Part shown: piece after piece, positions 1 through 12,497 of the stretch
Numbering within the stretch: the stretch's first letter is position 1
Layout: each line of letters opens with the position of its first letter
NCBI GenBank assembly: GCA_018524725.1
Contig: JAEUWP010000601.1
Span: forward strand, 284,096 to 348,095
DNA: 64,000 nt
Source of the DNA: Podaxis mareebaensis
Lineage: Eukaryota > Basidiomycota > Agaricomycetes > Agaricales > Agaricaceae
Reading direction: 5' to 3'
The notes under the pieces: generated by a model
The model's database searches: none
Told to the model about the DNA's origin: nothing
What the model saw: the letters and a program-made list of their open reading frames with translations, nothing else
Made by a program: the position numbers and the translations under genes

Positions 1-58
1 ACACAGTACGGCCTCCTCATCCTTCATCTCCTCATGTCTTATGAAACTACACGTGCCT

Positions 59-264
59 AGTCCAAGTGTACCGAGATGATTCTAGAACTTAATCATTGCC
101 TCGAAGAGATCCTGCGAGCAAATAGTGGCGTGAAGACCGCTGCTGACCTTGCGACGAAGTATAGAAAGAATGTACAGTACAATCTGGAAGCTACTATTGG
201 TGCTGTTGCCGCATCTGAAGGTGGTAAACTGGAAGGCGGGAACGGTGGGAATGGCGCCAATTGA
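59..264 (+). CDS. 3'-terminal exon of an unidentified protein
   Basis: The window opens inside a plus-strand gene. A likely intron runs from GTACGG near base 6 to the AG at 57-58. An open frame then continues to TGA at 262-264 and ends in a Gly/Asn-rich tail. The exon reads as a helical, mixed-charge segment (SKCTEMILELNHCLEEILR and onwards). I do not recognise the family. The splice acceptor is inferred because the frame is closed by a stop just upstream at 58-60. The gene converges with the minus-strand gene that ends at 479. Confidence 0.4.
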
Positions 265-478
265 TTGAGATGTTACTTAACTCATCTAATCACCATTGTC
301 TTGCCGAGGGGCCTCTATCGAAGAAAGTTCTAGAATATTACAGATTATACATGATAAGAGGAGCACAAGCCTACACAATAACTTACAACCAACTGGTGAT
401 ATATAATGAACTACCGACCAAAAACTCGCGAGTACTGTTCACGTCCTTCAGGCGCCTTATGTACCGTCACGAGAGTGG

Positions 479-1410
479 CTACTTGAAATCCCTGATAAAC
501 CGTCGTTTGTCCCAGGCCTTTCTCTTATTGGCCTTGTCTTTCCGCTGCTCCCGGAGTTTCTTGGCAAAGTAGATGCCCTGCTTATGGCGATCATGCAGCT
601 TTGTTTCACCTGGCTGCTATAGGGAAGACCACAGCATGAGAATGCGTGTCCGGGGGGTCAGGGGCTCGGATAGCTCACGCTAGATCCGTCGCCCGCTTGG
701 GAACCACTCACGTCCTGGGAGTCTGGGGATGCAGTCTGCTCGTCCGTCAAAACCGAGGAAGGCTCAAAGAAAGTACCAAACTCACGCTCATTCTCGCTTA
801 TGACGCCTGCTGGTGATGAGAGAAGGTTCGAGTAAAAAGGACGGCGACCTCGCTGGGAGGCGGATTAGAGGTAAAGGAACGACGAAGTGGTAGACGGTTT
901 GCGCCACAAGTGTCAGTGATTCACCCGATATTTATAGTACTTGGTAAAGGCATTCAAAGTGGCTCGTGTTGGAGCAAACAGGTGATATTTGGTCATGATC
1001 GGTTTAAGACATGCTACTTGCCAGGATGGCTGTTCCATCCAAGTTGTCTAGACCGAACAACAGGTCCATGATATCGAGCGTAGATCTATGAGGCAAATTA
1101 GTATACCGACTTCCTTCAGTACTAGTGCATGACGAGGCCTTTTCTGGGACGGCGTGGCGAAAATGCTAGTAGACTGTGCCGACCCAAGTCGTGGCCACCC
1201 GCAACAAGCCCTGATGCCAGCACAGACGGCGAATCGTTACCAGCCGCAGACTCCCAGCATACCAATCAGATCAACCGAACCATGAGGGAAGTGTGGCAGC
1301 CGCGAGGCCTCTCGCCGGGGTAGTGGGGTCTTCAGGATAGTGCAGTTCAGCCTCGATGAATGGGTTATGTTTCAATTGATTTCTCTTGGCGGCAAAGATG
1401 TGATTTTAGT
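479..1410 (-). CDS. unidentified spliced gene with a Lys/Arg-rich C-terminus
   Basis: On the minus strand several coding-like blocks are separated by splice-like signals. The last exon ends at TAG (479-481) and is strongly basic (FAKKLREQRKDKANKRKAW near the end). An upstream block around 672-820 is acidic and Ser-rich. Another around 1023-1170 contains IMDLLFGLDNLDGTAILA and is followed by a GTAGC donor. A further open block at 1271-1403 includes NPFIEAELHYPEDP. I could not join the blocks into one uninterrupted model: two alternative frames exist around 1160 and no start codon is clear. It is either a gene with poorly visible splicing or a decaying one. I do not recognise the product. Confidence 0.4.
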
Positions 1411-2058
1411 TTCCGGGGCAGTCTCGGCCATGGTTCTCGAGTCTGTTGTGCTTGTCTATTGGTCATGTACGCAGGCTACAATGGTTCAGGCCATATGGGT
1501 AAAGCTGATAGCTTGCTGAAGCCTAGAACCTTGGTCTGCAGAATACCAAGATCATGATATGGAGGGCAGGCCACAGACACTGCGTGAGTTGGTGGTTTGT
1601 GTCAGCCTATGAATGTGGGTTGGCCGCATCGCGGAAGAGAATTTTTGCCGTGATAATCGTTCCGAGGGTAGATCTTTCTTGGGCCTTGTCCCGGCGGAGG
1701 GTCGTAAGGCACCATTAGTACTTTCCACTGGGCGCCTGTTCTGTCTAATGATAACCCAGCAGAGAGCCTGTCACCAGCTGTCGGCCATAAGTTGTGTCCA
1801 GTCCATGCCTGGTCGCGGTTGGATTGAAAGTGACAACTTTTAAACTTTGAGGAGTGACAACTAGGATGTTTCCCTGAGTAACGACAATCAAGCTCAAGAA
1901 TGAATCGAACGGATGGACACGTTAAGATCTGAATATTTGGATCTGGCGTACAAACAAGGGCAGAGGGTCTAGAACTGTGACATCAGTTCCATTGTCGTGT
2001 TCTCTATTGGCTCACAACCTCATCTGCTTCACTTGGTCGTTCCTCCGCCTTGGACTCT
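1411..2058. other. no gene recognised
   Basis: Short open frames occur on both strands but none shows a recognisable motif. The right part is presumably the ATE1 promoter and 5' leader; a 5' exon of the minus-strand gene at 479-1410 may lie in the left part. Confidence 0.4.
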
Positions 2059-4054
2059 ATGACCTCGAAACACCATTTCACCCTCATTGAAAATGAAAAC
2101 GAACAAATCAAGTCGATAGGCACACCTTTTGGTCGCAGTTCGAGCACATGTGGATACTGCTCGCCTCCGGGCGAAAGGTCAACAGAGTATTCGAGTTATC
2201 ATGTAGCGGGGTTGAACGCAACTAAACTGACTTGTGAGGTGCGCTGGAGTGACTCGTTTATGACATCGAAGAGCATGATTAACGGCAAGGGCGCTCATGC
2301 TCATGCTAGGTTTATCAGAAAATGATAGATAGAGGGTGGAGACGTTCAGGTGTGAAAGATTGACGTCCGGCTTTCCCGCTCGTTTTCTCAGCCAGGCCAC
2401 GTTTCTGGTGCTGATATCGCTTTGAACCTATTTAGGAATTTGGTGCTATAAGCCCGACTTACGGATTTCTTGCTGCCCGCAATACACTATCAAGTATGCT
2501 GTCAATATGCTGTTGTTGGCCACCAGGTGCCATTGTGGCTTATCCTCCTTTTTACATTTGAAGGCTCGACGCCCTCGCATTCAAACCATCTAAAAGTCAG
2601 CGCAAGATAATTAACCGGTAAGTCCTACGCTCTGCTAATCCCATGAGCTACTCTGAACAACGGAGTTGAGATGGAATCGGTATGTGCTCAAGGGAAGGGA
2701 AGGTGAAGTGATGGATGTAGGGACGAACCAAAAGTGAGGCGGCACCCACTCATGTTTAGGGGAACTGACGACGCCGCGGTTTCTAGGAGTCCCAGATCCA
2801 AGGGTAAAGATCAGGCGTTCGATCTCATCAAGGCGATTCATGCTGCGGAGGAATCCTTCCACACGGACGAATACCCTGCTCATCGCTTCCAGGTCGGCCT
2901 CGACTCTACTCGCCCCTCGATTGAGAACTCACCTTCACAAATAGGTTATACTTGAGCCCGCCTCTTTTACGGAGGAGAAATATCAGCTCTATGTCAAGTA
3001 CCAGCGTGACATTCACCATGACTTCAAGAACACGCCGCGCGGGTTTGAACGATTCCTGGTGACGAGCCCATTACAGGTTTGTGCTCTCTTGAATCGTCTC
3101 AATGTTTGTTGGTCATTCGAGTAGCTCGAAGACATTCCTTACCTATCACCGCCTCCGGAGCATCTGCCCAAGAAATATGGGTCTTACCACCAGCTCTACC
3201 GTCTTGATGGAAAGCTGATGGCTATAGCCGTGCTGGATATACTTCCTTATTGTGTGTCCAGTGTATACTTTATATATGACAAGGCATGGGAACAGTTCTC
3301 TTTTGGCAAGGTTTGTGTTCCGCCGACCGTCCTACCTCCAATTTGCAAATGAGATCCAGCTTAGTGCTATGAGGGAAGCTTCACTAGCGAGAGAAATACA
3401 TGAAGCCGGGGTCCCTGATATGCGATACTTATACATGGGTAAGCAACTTGATTAGTCTGCAGATTTTCTTTGTAGCTCACCTAATCTTTGACAGGATTTT
3501 ACATTCAATCTTGTCAGAAGATGAAATACAAGGGGGAATATGCTCCTTCGTATCTCTTGGATCCGGTGAGGATAACTCATTAGGCGGCAAGCTCGTCACA
3601 TCGCTGAGGCCAGTGTCTTCGGCACAGGAAACCTACGACTGGTATCCGCTGGAATCATGCAAACCCCTGCTGGAGCAAAACAGATACGCATGTTTTTCGA
3701 ACCCGGGCCACTCAATACAAGCCGATCCACCGGAAGAACTTTTAAGTGAGTCTACATCCTTGTTCCGCGTAACCTTCCGATTAAGCGTCGCGTTTCAGAT
3801 GAGAAGCCACCGCGCTTGGTTGATCCCGCTGTCCTGGAAAACATTCGGATATTGGCACAAGCACCGTCACCTGACCTATCCAAGTATCTCGTTCCCGTAT
3901 ACGTGAGTCCCTGGGATAGCGTTGCTATGAAATCTGAATCTTAGTTGGGCAGAGGACCCGTTTATGGGAGTATGAAAATATTCGGGAGGAGTACGAGGCG
4001 TGTGTTGAGGGTTTAGGGGCGGAGGTGGCTCAGAAGGTGGCGTTCAGCTTGTGA
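2059..4054 (+). CDS. ATE1: arginyl-tRNA--protein transferase
   Basis: ATE1 transfers arginine from Arg-tRNA to N-terminal Asp/Glu (or oxidised Cys) of proteins, creating an N-degron for the ubiquitin pathway. The N-terminal domain shows the paired-cysteine pattern of the family (STCGYC, then MIDRGWRRSG, WCYKPD, and SCCPQYTIK around 2110-2500). The C-terminal domain has RYLYMG, FYIQSCQKMKYKGEYAPSYL and YACFSNPGH, typical of the GNAT-like catalytic half. About eleven exons join in frame through 45-80 nt introns, for example 2239-2320, about 2350-2432, and a 50 nt intron after HRFQ near 2892. The start is the ATG at 2059; the frame is open a few codons further upstream but without an ATG. The last exon ends in VAQKVAFSL. 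The product is a cytosolic/nuclear enzyme. Confidence 0.93.
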
Positions 4055-4249
4055 TAGAAATGGGCACCGCAGCATACATGCATACAGCAGTCCCATAGAA
4101 TTCCAATGGTGGTAGTTAGACAAATTCATGGACATTAAACGCTAAGCGCTTACTCCAAATTGTTGTCACGGTGTGACGGATACAATACTTGCATCACAAA
4201 TATTTTTCGACATTGATTCCTCGTGAAGTTTCTTACCAGATTGTTGAAA

Positions 4250-5509
4250 ATGGTACAGTGCATCGCGACATTAGCGAATCTGATCCTTCACGAGTTGACT
4301 AGCTCCGTAGACAAATACGTGAAAGGCGACAGTATGTATATGCCAAGTCCCTCGAGGCGCAAGAAAGGCAAACATGGGAGCGGAAACAACAACTCAAGGA
4401 TGCGCTTGCGACTGGGAAAAATCTACCTACAGAATTGCGGAAGGATGCGAAAAGCTTAGGAAAGGATCTAGCCTTTGACGAGGCTCAAGCCGGTGAGTAA
4501 CTTTTAAACGAAGAGCTGGGGTGGACACTGAGGAGGACTTGGATTCGTTCGACAGAGCCAACAACACACATTGACAACGAATATTCTCGAGCTGGTATCC
4601 AAGATCCTAAGATAGTAATTACGACCTCAAGAGATCCAAGCTCTAAGCTCTTGCAGTTCGCCAAGGTTCGCAACACCACCTGAATCCCCGTGGTGCAAAG
4701 CTGAAATCATTCTCTATGCATACAGGAAATGAGACTGGTGTTCCCAAACTCACATAGAATAAACCGTGGAAACTACGTTATCAAGGAGCTCGCGGAAGCA
4801 TGTCGCGCAAACGAGGTTACAGACCTGATAGTCTTGCATGAACACCGTGGTATTCCTGGTGTGCCCTTTTCCACTGCTTTATGATACCCACCCAAATTCC
4901 TAATCTCTTTGTCAGATGCTATGATTGTGTCACATTTCCCTCACGGCCCGACGGTCTACTTCACGCTCAACAACGTCCAACTACGACATGACATTGGCAC
5001 CTACAAAAATTCTACTGTTTCCGAGCAATACCCACACCTCATCTTTGAGAATTTCACATCGAAGCTTGGAGAGCGAGTTCGCGATGTACTAAAGTACCTT
5101 TTCCCGGTGCCCAAGGAGGACAGCAAGCGAGTGATGACGTTCTCCAACGAAAATGATTTTATTTCTTTCCGGTGGGCGTATTACTGTTCGGATGGTTTCC
5201 CCTTGTCTAACGATAACATGGTTTTTCAGTCACCACGTATTCGTGAAGATACCAAGAGATGTTCAGCTGGCGGAGGTTGGCCCTCGGTTTGAGATGAAAC
5301 GTGAGTAGATTTAATATGACCATATGTATGTTGTATTTATCATTCGTTCAGCATACGAGATCCGGCAAGGAACGATAGAGCAGACCGAGGCGGAGCGCGA
5401 ATGGGTGCTTTCGCATTATACGCGAACAGCCAGGAAACGGAACGCATTGTCAGGTCCTAGTTTCGCTAATAAGTCAGAGGAGCCGCCAGCTAAGAAGTCC
5501 AAACGGTAG
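4250..5509 (+). CDS. IMP4: U3 snoRNP protein Imp4
   Basis: Imp4 is a Brix-domain protein of the U3 snoRNP that pairs U3 with pre-rRNA in the nucleolus for 18S processing. The N-terminus reads [18 protein letters not shown], the conserved Imp4 start. It is only obtained if the ATG at 4250-4252 is an exon by itself, followed by a 50 nt intron (4253-4302, GTACAG...CTAG). Later exons contain [19 protein letters not shown], then [13 protein letters not shown] and [15 protein letters not shown] segments of the Brix core, and [10 protein letters not shown]. The C-terminus is Lys-rich and ends in PPAKKSKR. The family is about 290 residues and the model agrees. The next gene on the right converges, with its stop at 5651. 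Confidence 0.92.
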
Positions 5510-5650
5510 TGCTTGTCGTGGGACTCGCATGTATCCTCTTGATCGTTATTACTTCTCAACATGTGTATTCATATCCAGTTACATTTCCATGAACCCAAAA
5601 AGTATGATACATCATATCTTATGGACTTCTTGAATCGTGATGTGGCATAA

Positions 5651-7499
5651 CTAATCGACCGTCAAGTTCTTGTCAAACTCGGAGAACCCTTCAAACAAGG
5701 ATTTGAAGAGGTTGATCGTAGCTTGAACGTCATGAGCACCGGCAGTCTCGCGAATTGAATGCATAGAGAGCATGGGTGCTCCAACGTCCACGGTTCGAAC
5801 ACCAATTTGTGAAAGAAGGGGTCCAACTGTTGAGCCGCATGGCCTAAAGAGTCGGGGAATCAGATCACAAAACAACCACCAAGGTGAATTCAACTTACAT
5901 ATCATTCCTGACTTCGAATTCTTGTACTTTGCCGCCGTATCGCTCAATCATCTTCTTTACAATGAAAGATGAAATAGCATCTGTAGCATAACGTTGCTTG
6001 GCGTTAGTTTTGATTGCGATTCCACCATTAATCAGTGGTCTATGCTTTTCTTCGTGCTTGGAGGTGTAATTGGGATGAAGTGCATGCGTCATGTCACAAG
6101 AAAGCAAGAAGGACTCGGCGACTGATTGTGCGTAGGTTTGAGGTGTTGGGGAGAGCCGGTTGAGGAGCATGGGAAGGAGACTGCTCATGGCGCCGGAGGT
6201 GGAGACACTACCAATCTCTTCGTGGTTGAAGAGAGCGATGACGTTCACGTTTCCTTGCACTTGGGGGAAGAGGTCGGAGGTTGAGTGGTCTGCTATTGCT
6301 TCAACGGCACAGAACCTTATCGCAGGACTTTAGTCTGGTATTAGTCGACTTTAGGGAAAGGACATACGACGAGAAGAGGTTATCCATTCGGGGACTGAAG
6401 ATGAACTCATTATTAATGCCTCCGAGCACAGAAGGTTGGGTGTCGTAGAGTGATCTGACGAAAGTGGTTAGAGTCCTCGCCGGCGACTGATCCGATTGTA
6501 TCAATTGATGCGTACAGTTCAAAGTCATGTATCTCCTCAGGAGCCACAGACAACTCTTGAGAAAGGAGTGATAGCAGGGCAGGATGATGGTTGTCCTGAA
6601 TACTGGATGCCTGTTGAGCGGCTTCTGCTTTTGGAATGTTCTCCGTATCATTACTCCCGTCGCTCTTATGAGTAGCGTTCAGCTCCGACTCGATCATCCC
6701 CAAGATAGGGACGAATTCGGTTTCCTGATTGAACTTAAAGTTCTCGTTAACATTACGATCCACTGTCAAGATTTTAGCGCATATTCCTTGATTGGATGAG
6801 TATATCATAGATGATACACTCACAGTGGATAGCCAAGGTCGGGATGCGCAGGATAGGGCGATCGATCTTCACGAGCTTGGATTTAAAGGTACCTGCCGGC
6901 TCAGCAATGACCACGCGACCAGCGATCGAAAGGTCACGGTCCAGCCAAGAGTGCCAGATACCACCTCCGTAGGTTTCGACGCCAACTTGAAGATAGCCCG
7001 ATTTGCTGCGCTTGGAGATGGGCCGGATCTATACGGCAGACAATTATTGATACGGTATGGGTTTCCATGCTGATAACACAAACCTTCAGATTGGGACTAT
7101 CGACGTGTGTTGCAACAATGCTAAGGCCAGTCCCGTGAAGCCATTTCTTGGGAAGCGTGAACGCTACCAGGGCAGCTTGGTTCCTGGAACACAGGATCGA
7201 GGCCTGAGGGTCAGGAAACCATGGAACACCCTTACCCCAATACGAAAAAGCGTACCTTGTGAAATAATATTTTCCTCCGGGTGTGATGTCGTCCCAGTCT
7301 TCTGTTTCCTTGATCTACCCGGCCAACTTACATGAGAAACTCATATTCAAAACGAGGGTCAACGCAGACAGACCTTTCGGAAGCCGGCCTTCTCGAGGCG
7401 AAGTGCAGCGTTCTGTACCGCATGGAACGGGGTCGGCGACGCGTTTACGAACTTAAGAAGGCGAGTAGCTGCTTCTGGAGCAGTAGGGTAGAGCATCAT
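5651..7499 (-). CDS. DNPEP: aspartyl aminopeptidase (peptidase family M18)
   Basis: This enzyme is a dodecameric zinc aminopeptidase that removes N-terminal Asp/Glu in the cytosol (in yeast Ape4 also reaches the vacuole). The first exon reads [19 protein letters not shown] then SPTPFHAV, the classical M18 start. Following exons give [12 protein letters not shown] with the metal-binding His/Asp, [32 protein letters not shown] with the catalytic Glu pair, [12 protein letters not shown], and the C-terminal [11 protein letters not shown] and [12 protein letters not shown]. All zinc and catalytic motifs appear intact. About nine short introns interrupt the gene. Two adjacent ATGs (7494-7499) are available and the outer one is used here. 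It is divergent from UTP12 with 196 bp between start codons, so a shared promoter is likely. Confidence 0.93.
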
Positions 7500-7636
7500 T
7501 GTCTAAAGGAGGGTGAGAACAAAGAAAGCCGATAAATGCGTCAACTCACGAAACAAGCCAATGTCGGTTAGGGTGGCCCGTAGGTTAACCCGGAATGCTA
7601 TTTTGGTGCCCAGTTATGCCGGCGCTGATCTGTCGG

Positions 7637-7642
7637 CACGTG
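7637..7642. promoter_or_regulatory. CACGTG E-box in the divergent DNPEP/UTP12 promoter
   Basis: A perfect CACGTG palindrome followed by AC lies between the divergent start codons 7499 (minus) and 7696 (plus). Such sites are bound by Cbf1-type bHLH factors in fungi. Function here is inferred from position only. Confidence 0.35.
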
Positions 7643-7695
7643 ACAACATGAAAAGTTTGGCCCAAGGATATTTGATCTCAAGCCTCTGACTGTCA

Positions 7696-10600
7696 TGGTG
7701 AAGAGCTATCTCAAACACGGGCCTACGCAGGTATAGAGACCAATGTTATCTTTGTGTGCATTTTCTGAATACAATTCAAGGCATTTGGCCTGGTCTGCAG
7801 CCCGTCATCCAACTCAGTCTTTGATGGAAAATTAGCATATGTTCCTGCGTTGGAAGATGTATTGGTATGGGACGTGAAGAAGAGCAAAATGGTAGGAGGT
7901 GATCCGCCGGATGTTATTCAGACGACTCAACCTGATACAGCTCGCCATGTGGCACGAAACTGGCCATCGGGCAGAAGTGACTTGCATCCGACGTTCTCCA
8001 CAGTCGAATATCTTCGCAGTTGGCTATGTTGATGGTTCCATACGACTTTGGAACGCTTCCTCAGAATCTGTAACCACAACATTCAACGGGCACAAAAAGG
8101 CTGTGACTGCACTCGCTTTCGATGAACGTGGAACCCGACTCGCTTCTGGTTCGCAAGATACTGATCTCATTGTGTGGGATGTTGTTGGAGAGGCCGGTTT
8201 ATACAGGTATGAAATCAAAACACCGTTTCTCCACATGGCTAACGCCTGATAGATTACGAGGCCATCGTGATCAAATTACTAACATCCGTTTCCTTCCCTC
8301 TTCCAATAACCTTCCCTCGACCTCAACTTCGACTGCTCCAGGGTACCTGTTAACGTCAGGGAAAGACACATTTGTCAAGTTTTGGGACCTCTCAACACAA
8401 CATTGTGTGCAGACAATTGTAGCGCACCGATCCGAAGTGTGGTCATTGGATGTAAACCAGGACCAAGACTTGTTTTTCACTGGAAGTGGTGAAGGAGAAG
8501 TAAAGGCATGGAGGATTGACTCGGAGGCCCTCGCTGCGGGTTTGAAAGAGACAGAGGCCGGAGAAGTGCATGGTTCTCCTTTTTTATTGTTCGATCCTAA
8601 CTATGAAATCTTTAGGTTGCAAAATTTATCCATCCAGTTGCTAGCCTGCCTCTCGCCTCCCGGCACCGTGTGTCGCAGATTTCTTTCCACCCAACACAAG
8701 CATATGTCGCTGTACAATCCCACGATCGATCAGTAGAAGTTTTCCGTATACGAACGGAGGAGGAAATCCGGAAGAAACAAGCCAGGCGCAAAAAGCGGGC
8801 GCAAGAGAAGAAAAAACAAGGGAAAACTGTAGAGGAGAAGACAGAAGAGGATGATTCTGAAATCACCTTAGTCGACATGTTCACACCACATCTCGTTGTC
8901 CGCGCCAGCGGGAAGATTAGGTCCTTTGATTACGGCGCGGACGAAAAGGCCATGAAGCCAGGTATTCAGGTGAGCTATTCGATGTAGGTATAATCTGGGT
9001 ACTTAACTAACAGGATCACAGCTGTTTGTGGCCCTGAATACAAACGCTCTCGAAGTGTATAACGTCCCACCACCCACGAAGTCGAAAGAGGAACTACCAG
9101 AGGCAACACGGCTATTTAGTGTCGATCTTCCGGGCCACAGAACGGACATACGCTCGCTGTGTCTCAGTTCGGACGACCAAATACTCGCATCTGCATCCAA
9201 TGGCTCCCTAAAAATTTGGAACATGAAAACTACTTCATGCATCCGTACGATGGATTGCGGATATGCAGTCTGTAGCACCTTCCTACCAGGTGATAAACAC
9301 GTAAGCCTGGCGATCCTTTCTTTCCTTTCCTTTCAGCCTTCGTTAAACGCCATCCTAGGTCGCTGTAGGGACAAAAAGCGGGGAAATCCTCATTTACGAT
9401 ATCGCGTCTTCAACTTTGATTGAAACAATTCGAGCTCACACAGCCACAGTATGGTCAATACATGTCCGACCAGATGAACGGGGCCTTGTTAGCGGTAGCG
9501 CCGACAAGGACGTGAAGTTCTGGGAGTTTGACTTTAAGGATGCTACGGGCGATAGTGTGAGTGACGAAGCCAGGATGGGAGTATATGCGCTGGCTGAAAT
9601 GACGCTCGATAGGTCCAGAGCGGAAAGCTTATCTCCCTCACGCATATTCGGACACTCAAGATGACAGATGAAGTGCTTTCCGTGCGATACAGCCCCAATG
9701 GAAAGCTCCTTGCCGTAGCTCTATTGGACTCGACTGTCAAAGTTTTTTACCAGGACACATTGAAGTTCTTCTTGTCGCTGTATGGCCATAAGGCAAGTGC
9801 ACGTTATTCAAGGCCGGATTCTCCCAACTCACGTCATTGATGCGTAGCTTCCTGTGTTAGCAATGGACATATCCCACGACTCCAAGCTGATCGTGACATG
9901 CTCGGCCGACAAAAACGTCAAAATCTGGGGCTTGGACTTTGGTGATTGCCATAAATCAATCTTCGCTCACGAAGAAAGTGTTATGCAGGTCGCATTTGAG
10001 AAGGGCTCTCACTATTTCTGGACAGTTGGCAAAGACAAGATGTTGAAGTACTGGGACGGTGACAAGGTCTGAATATCTAGCCAAAACTTTTATCCCTGAA
10101 GGCTGAAGCATCCTGCCTTCTAGTTCGAAGGAATTCAAAAGCTTGACGGACACCACGGGGAAATCTGGGCACTGGCTGTCAGTCATCATGGCAACTTTGT
10201 CGTTACCGGTTCACAAGACAAGTCCATACGAGTTTACGAAAAGCTGGACGAACCCGTGAGTGTGTAGGCTGGAGCTTCATGAGAGAAGCTAATATTGCGA
10301 TATAGCTCTTTCTGGAGGAAGAACGCGAGCGCGAACTTGAGCAGCTATACGAAACTGGTATCGCCGACGCCATGAACCGCGAGGACGCACCTATCGGCAG
10401 CAGGGCGGAAGATGGTTCCGGGCCCCAAACGACACAAGCAGAAGTCACAGGGGTCTCTAAGCAAACCACTGAGACGCTTATGGCTGGAGAGCGCATAATG
10501 GAAGCTCTGGATCTTGCAGATAATGAGCGCGACAAGTTCCGCGAATACGAAGAAGCGATGGCCAAGCTCCCTGAAAACGACCCTATGAGGTTGCAGCCAC

Positions 10601-11125
10601 CCCCTAGGAATCCGGTTCTTGCTGCGTATGATTTGGAGCCGGAGGCATATGTTTTGCATGTCGTTGAAAAGGTGCAGAGTGCCGCCCTTCATGACGCGCT
10701 GCTCGTTCTCCCGTTTGGAAAGGTTGTGTCATTGATGTACTATCTCACCGCTTGGGCCCAAAAGGTAGGGTTGACCAGTCTATTCATCAGTGAGAAGGCT
10801 CAAGGCTGATCCGTACATGCAGGGATGGAATATTCCTCTTGTGTCCCGGATCATGTTCTTCCTGCTCAAGGTACATCACCACCAAATCGTGGCGAACCGC
10901 ATCATGAGGACTACGCTTATTCCCCTTCGTAAACATCTGCGAGCCGCACTTCAGCGTCAAAAGGAAATGATGGGATATAACCTCGCCGCACTGCAGTACA
11001 TGAAGAGAAGGAACGAGGCTCAACGGACGGCCCAGTTCTACGAAGAGGAAGACTGGGACGAGGAGAAGGTTCGCGCTCGGATTGCAGAAGGCAAAAAACG
11101 AAAGAGGATTACCCTCAAAGCATAG
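7696..11125 (+). CDS. UTP12: WD40 small-subunit processome protein Utp12/Dip2 (WDR3)
   Basis: Utp12 belongs to the UTP-B complex of the 90S pre-ribosome in the nucleolus. The first exon is [12 protein letters not shown], then a 60 nt intron, then many WD40 repeats. Visible WD blocks include [82 protein letters not shown] and [12 protein letters not shown]. Between the two propellers a strongly basic stretch ([20 protein letters not shown] near 8760-8825) is typical of the family. The C-terminal Utp12 domain carries [19 protein letters not shown] and [18 protein letters not shown], and the protein ends in [10 protein letters not shown]. More than ten introns are needed. It starts 196 bp from the divergent aminopeptidase gene. 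Confidence 0.93.
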
Positions 11126-11389
11126 TCTGTACACTTATGGAAAATTACACAACCCATTTCAATGGCATTTGTTCCTCAGTTTGAAAATGAGTTGCAAACG
11201 CAACGTCATAGTCGATGTTTTCGTCCCAAATCCCTCTTATCGTTAACGATGGATGCGGCAAGACATACAACGCATCGTCTCGATGGACCTGTTCTTATCC
11301 TCATACGGATATTGATGTGCCTTGTTTCTAGGTCTGTATGGCCTTTGACGGCTGTCTTCAAGATTTACGTGCAGAAACCTCGAGGCAAC

Positions 11390-11578
11390 CAATACATTAA
11401 CTGACGACCTGGCCGAACATGTCAACGGCACACTGGAAACCCGTCGACCCAAGCCCATGGAGCTACAACGTACGCTCAAGGAACCAGAAAGACTTGAATT
11501 AGTCGGACTATCACCTCAAGGCGAGTGCACTTGGACGCTCATCCAATCAGGCCTAGTCCGTGCGGTCACTGGCATTTA
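11390..11578 (+). other. orphan exon-like open frame, unidentified
   Basis: A clean open segment ends at TAA (11576-11578) and starts after a plausible acceptor (GTGCAG, near 11375). It reads NLEATNTLTDDLAEHVNG then TRRPKPMELQRTLKEPERL and ends TWTLIQSGLVRAVTGI, which has the composition of a real soluble protein. Upstream, 11162-11330 contains fragments in changing frames (for example VNDGCGKTYNASSRWTCSY) that I could not join to it. It may be the 3' end of a small or decayed gene lying just behind UTP12. Confidence 0.35.
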
Positions 11579-12497
11579 ATTCCCATTTTAAACCAATATC
11601 TGGTCTATCTCTTTTACTAGGCCAGAAAATTGCGTATAGCTCCCCGGATGCTCCCACATCCATGTTTGGGGGAAGGACGGCTTCTGTGCCGCGGCGGTCA
11701 TTTTGTTGCCTGGTGTCGACGTATCGGATGACACCCGTATTGGTAATGTAAAGTTAACCGTCTGTTAGTAAGTTACCCGTCCCTTGCGTCGAACATGTAG
11801 TTTTCGCCGAGGGAGTGGGGCCGGGTTTTCCCGCTACGACACTGGACTTGGAGGCAAGCAGCAGATGCATCCGGGAAGAAATTAAAGGACGTGGGTGATG
11901 ACAGAGAACACTAGCGAGCAGCGATAGAAAAGACGGGCGGGGAAAAGAAGGCGAGACAAGTTGGAGGCACTCGATGAGTAATTAGGAACCAAAACAGGAT
12001 CAAATTTGGTGGTACATAACTCGCGTGGCTATCGGGTGCGGGTTGGTCAATCGGCCACTCAACTTGCGTGGAAATACCTTTTTGAGCTATGTATATGCCA
12101 TGGTCGAGATTTTAGCAACGCTGGTGCCGACAGAGGCATATCTGTGAATACACGGACTACCATAGAATTGTGCTCAGACATCTGTTAATCGAGGGATAGT
12201 CGAGAGATAGAATTTGTCCCGGCGGATGTCATGATCGATCTGAGATTGCCGGGACCCCGTGACAAGATTAGATCATTGAGACTCCGAAAGCCCGTCGTTG
12301 CTGGTATTTCGGCACATTGTAAATCTTCGGTATCCTTGCAATCCCCCTCATCCTGTTTTTCTCAGGCGCAGGCAGTGTTCCGTGTTACAGTTCACTTGCT
12401 CATACATCACCCCACTCACCCCTTTGGAAACCCACACTACAAAGTTCCTGGCCACTGTTAGTTGTTCAGCGCCTTTCCACCAGGCACTATTCGGGCC
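11579..12497. other. intergenic, no gene recognised
   Basis: Only short open frames without motifs are present. The right end is the promoter and leader of the Zn2Cys6 gene that starts at 12498, with pyrimidine-rich stretches around 12340-12440. Confidence 0.5.

Noticed and set aside
4223..4459. ATG at 4223 as the start of IMP4
   Set aside because: It reads through the intron and lacks the conserved MLRRQ start; the one-codon exon at 4250 fits better.
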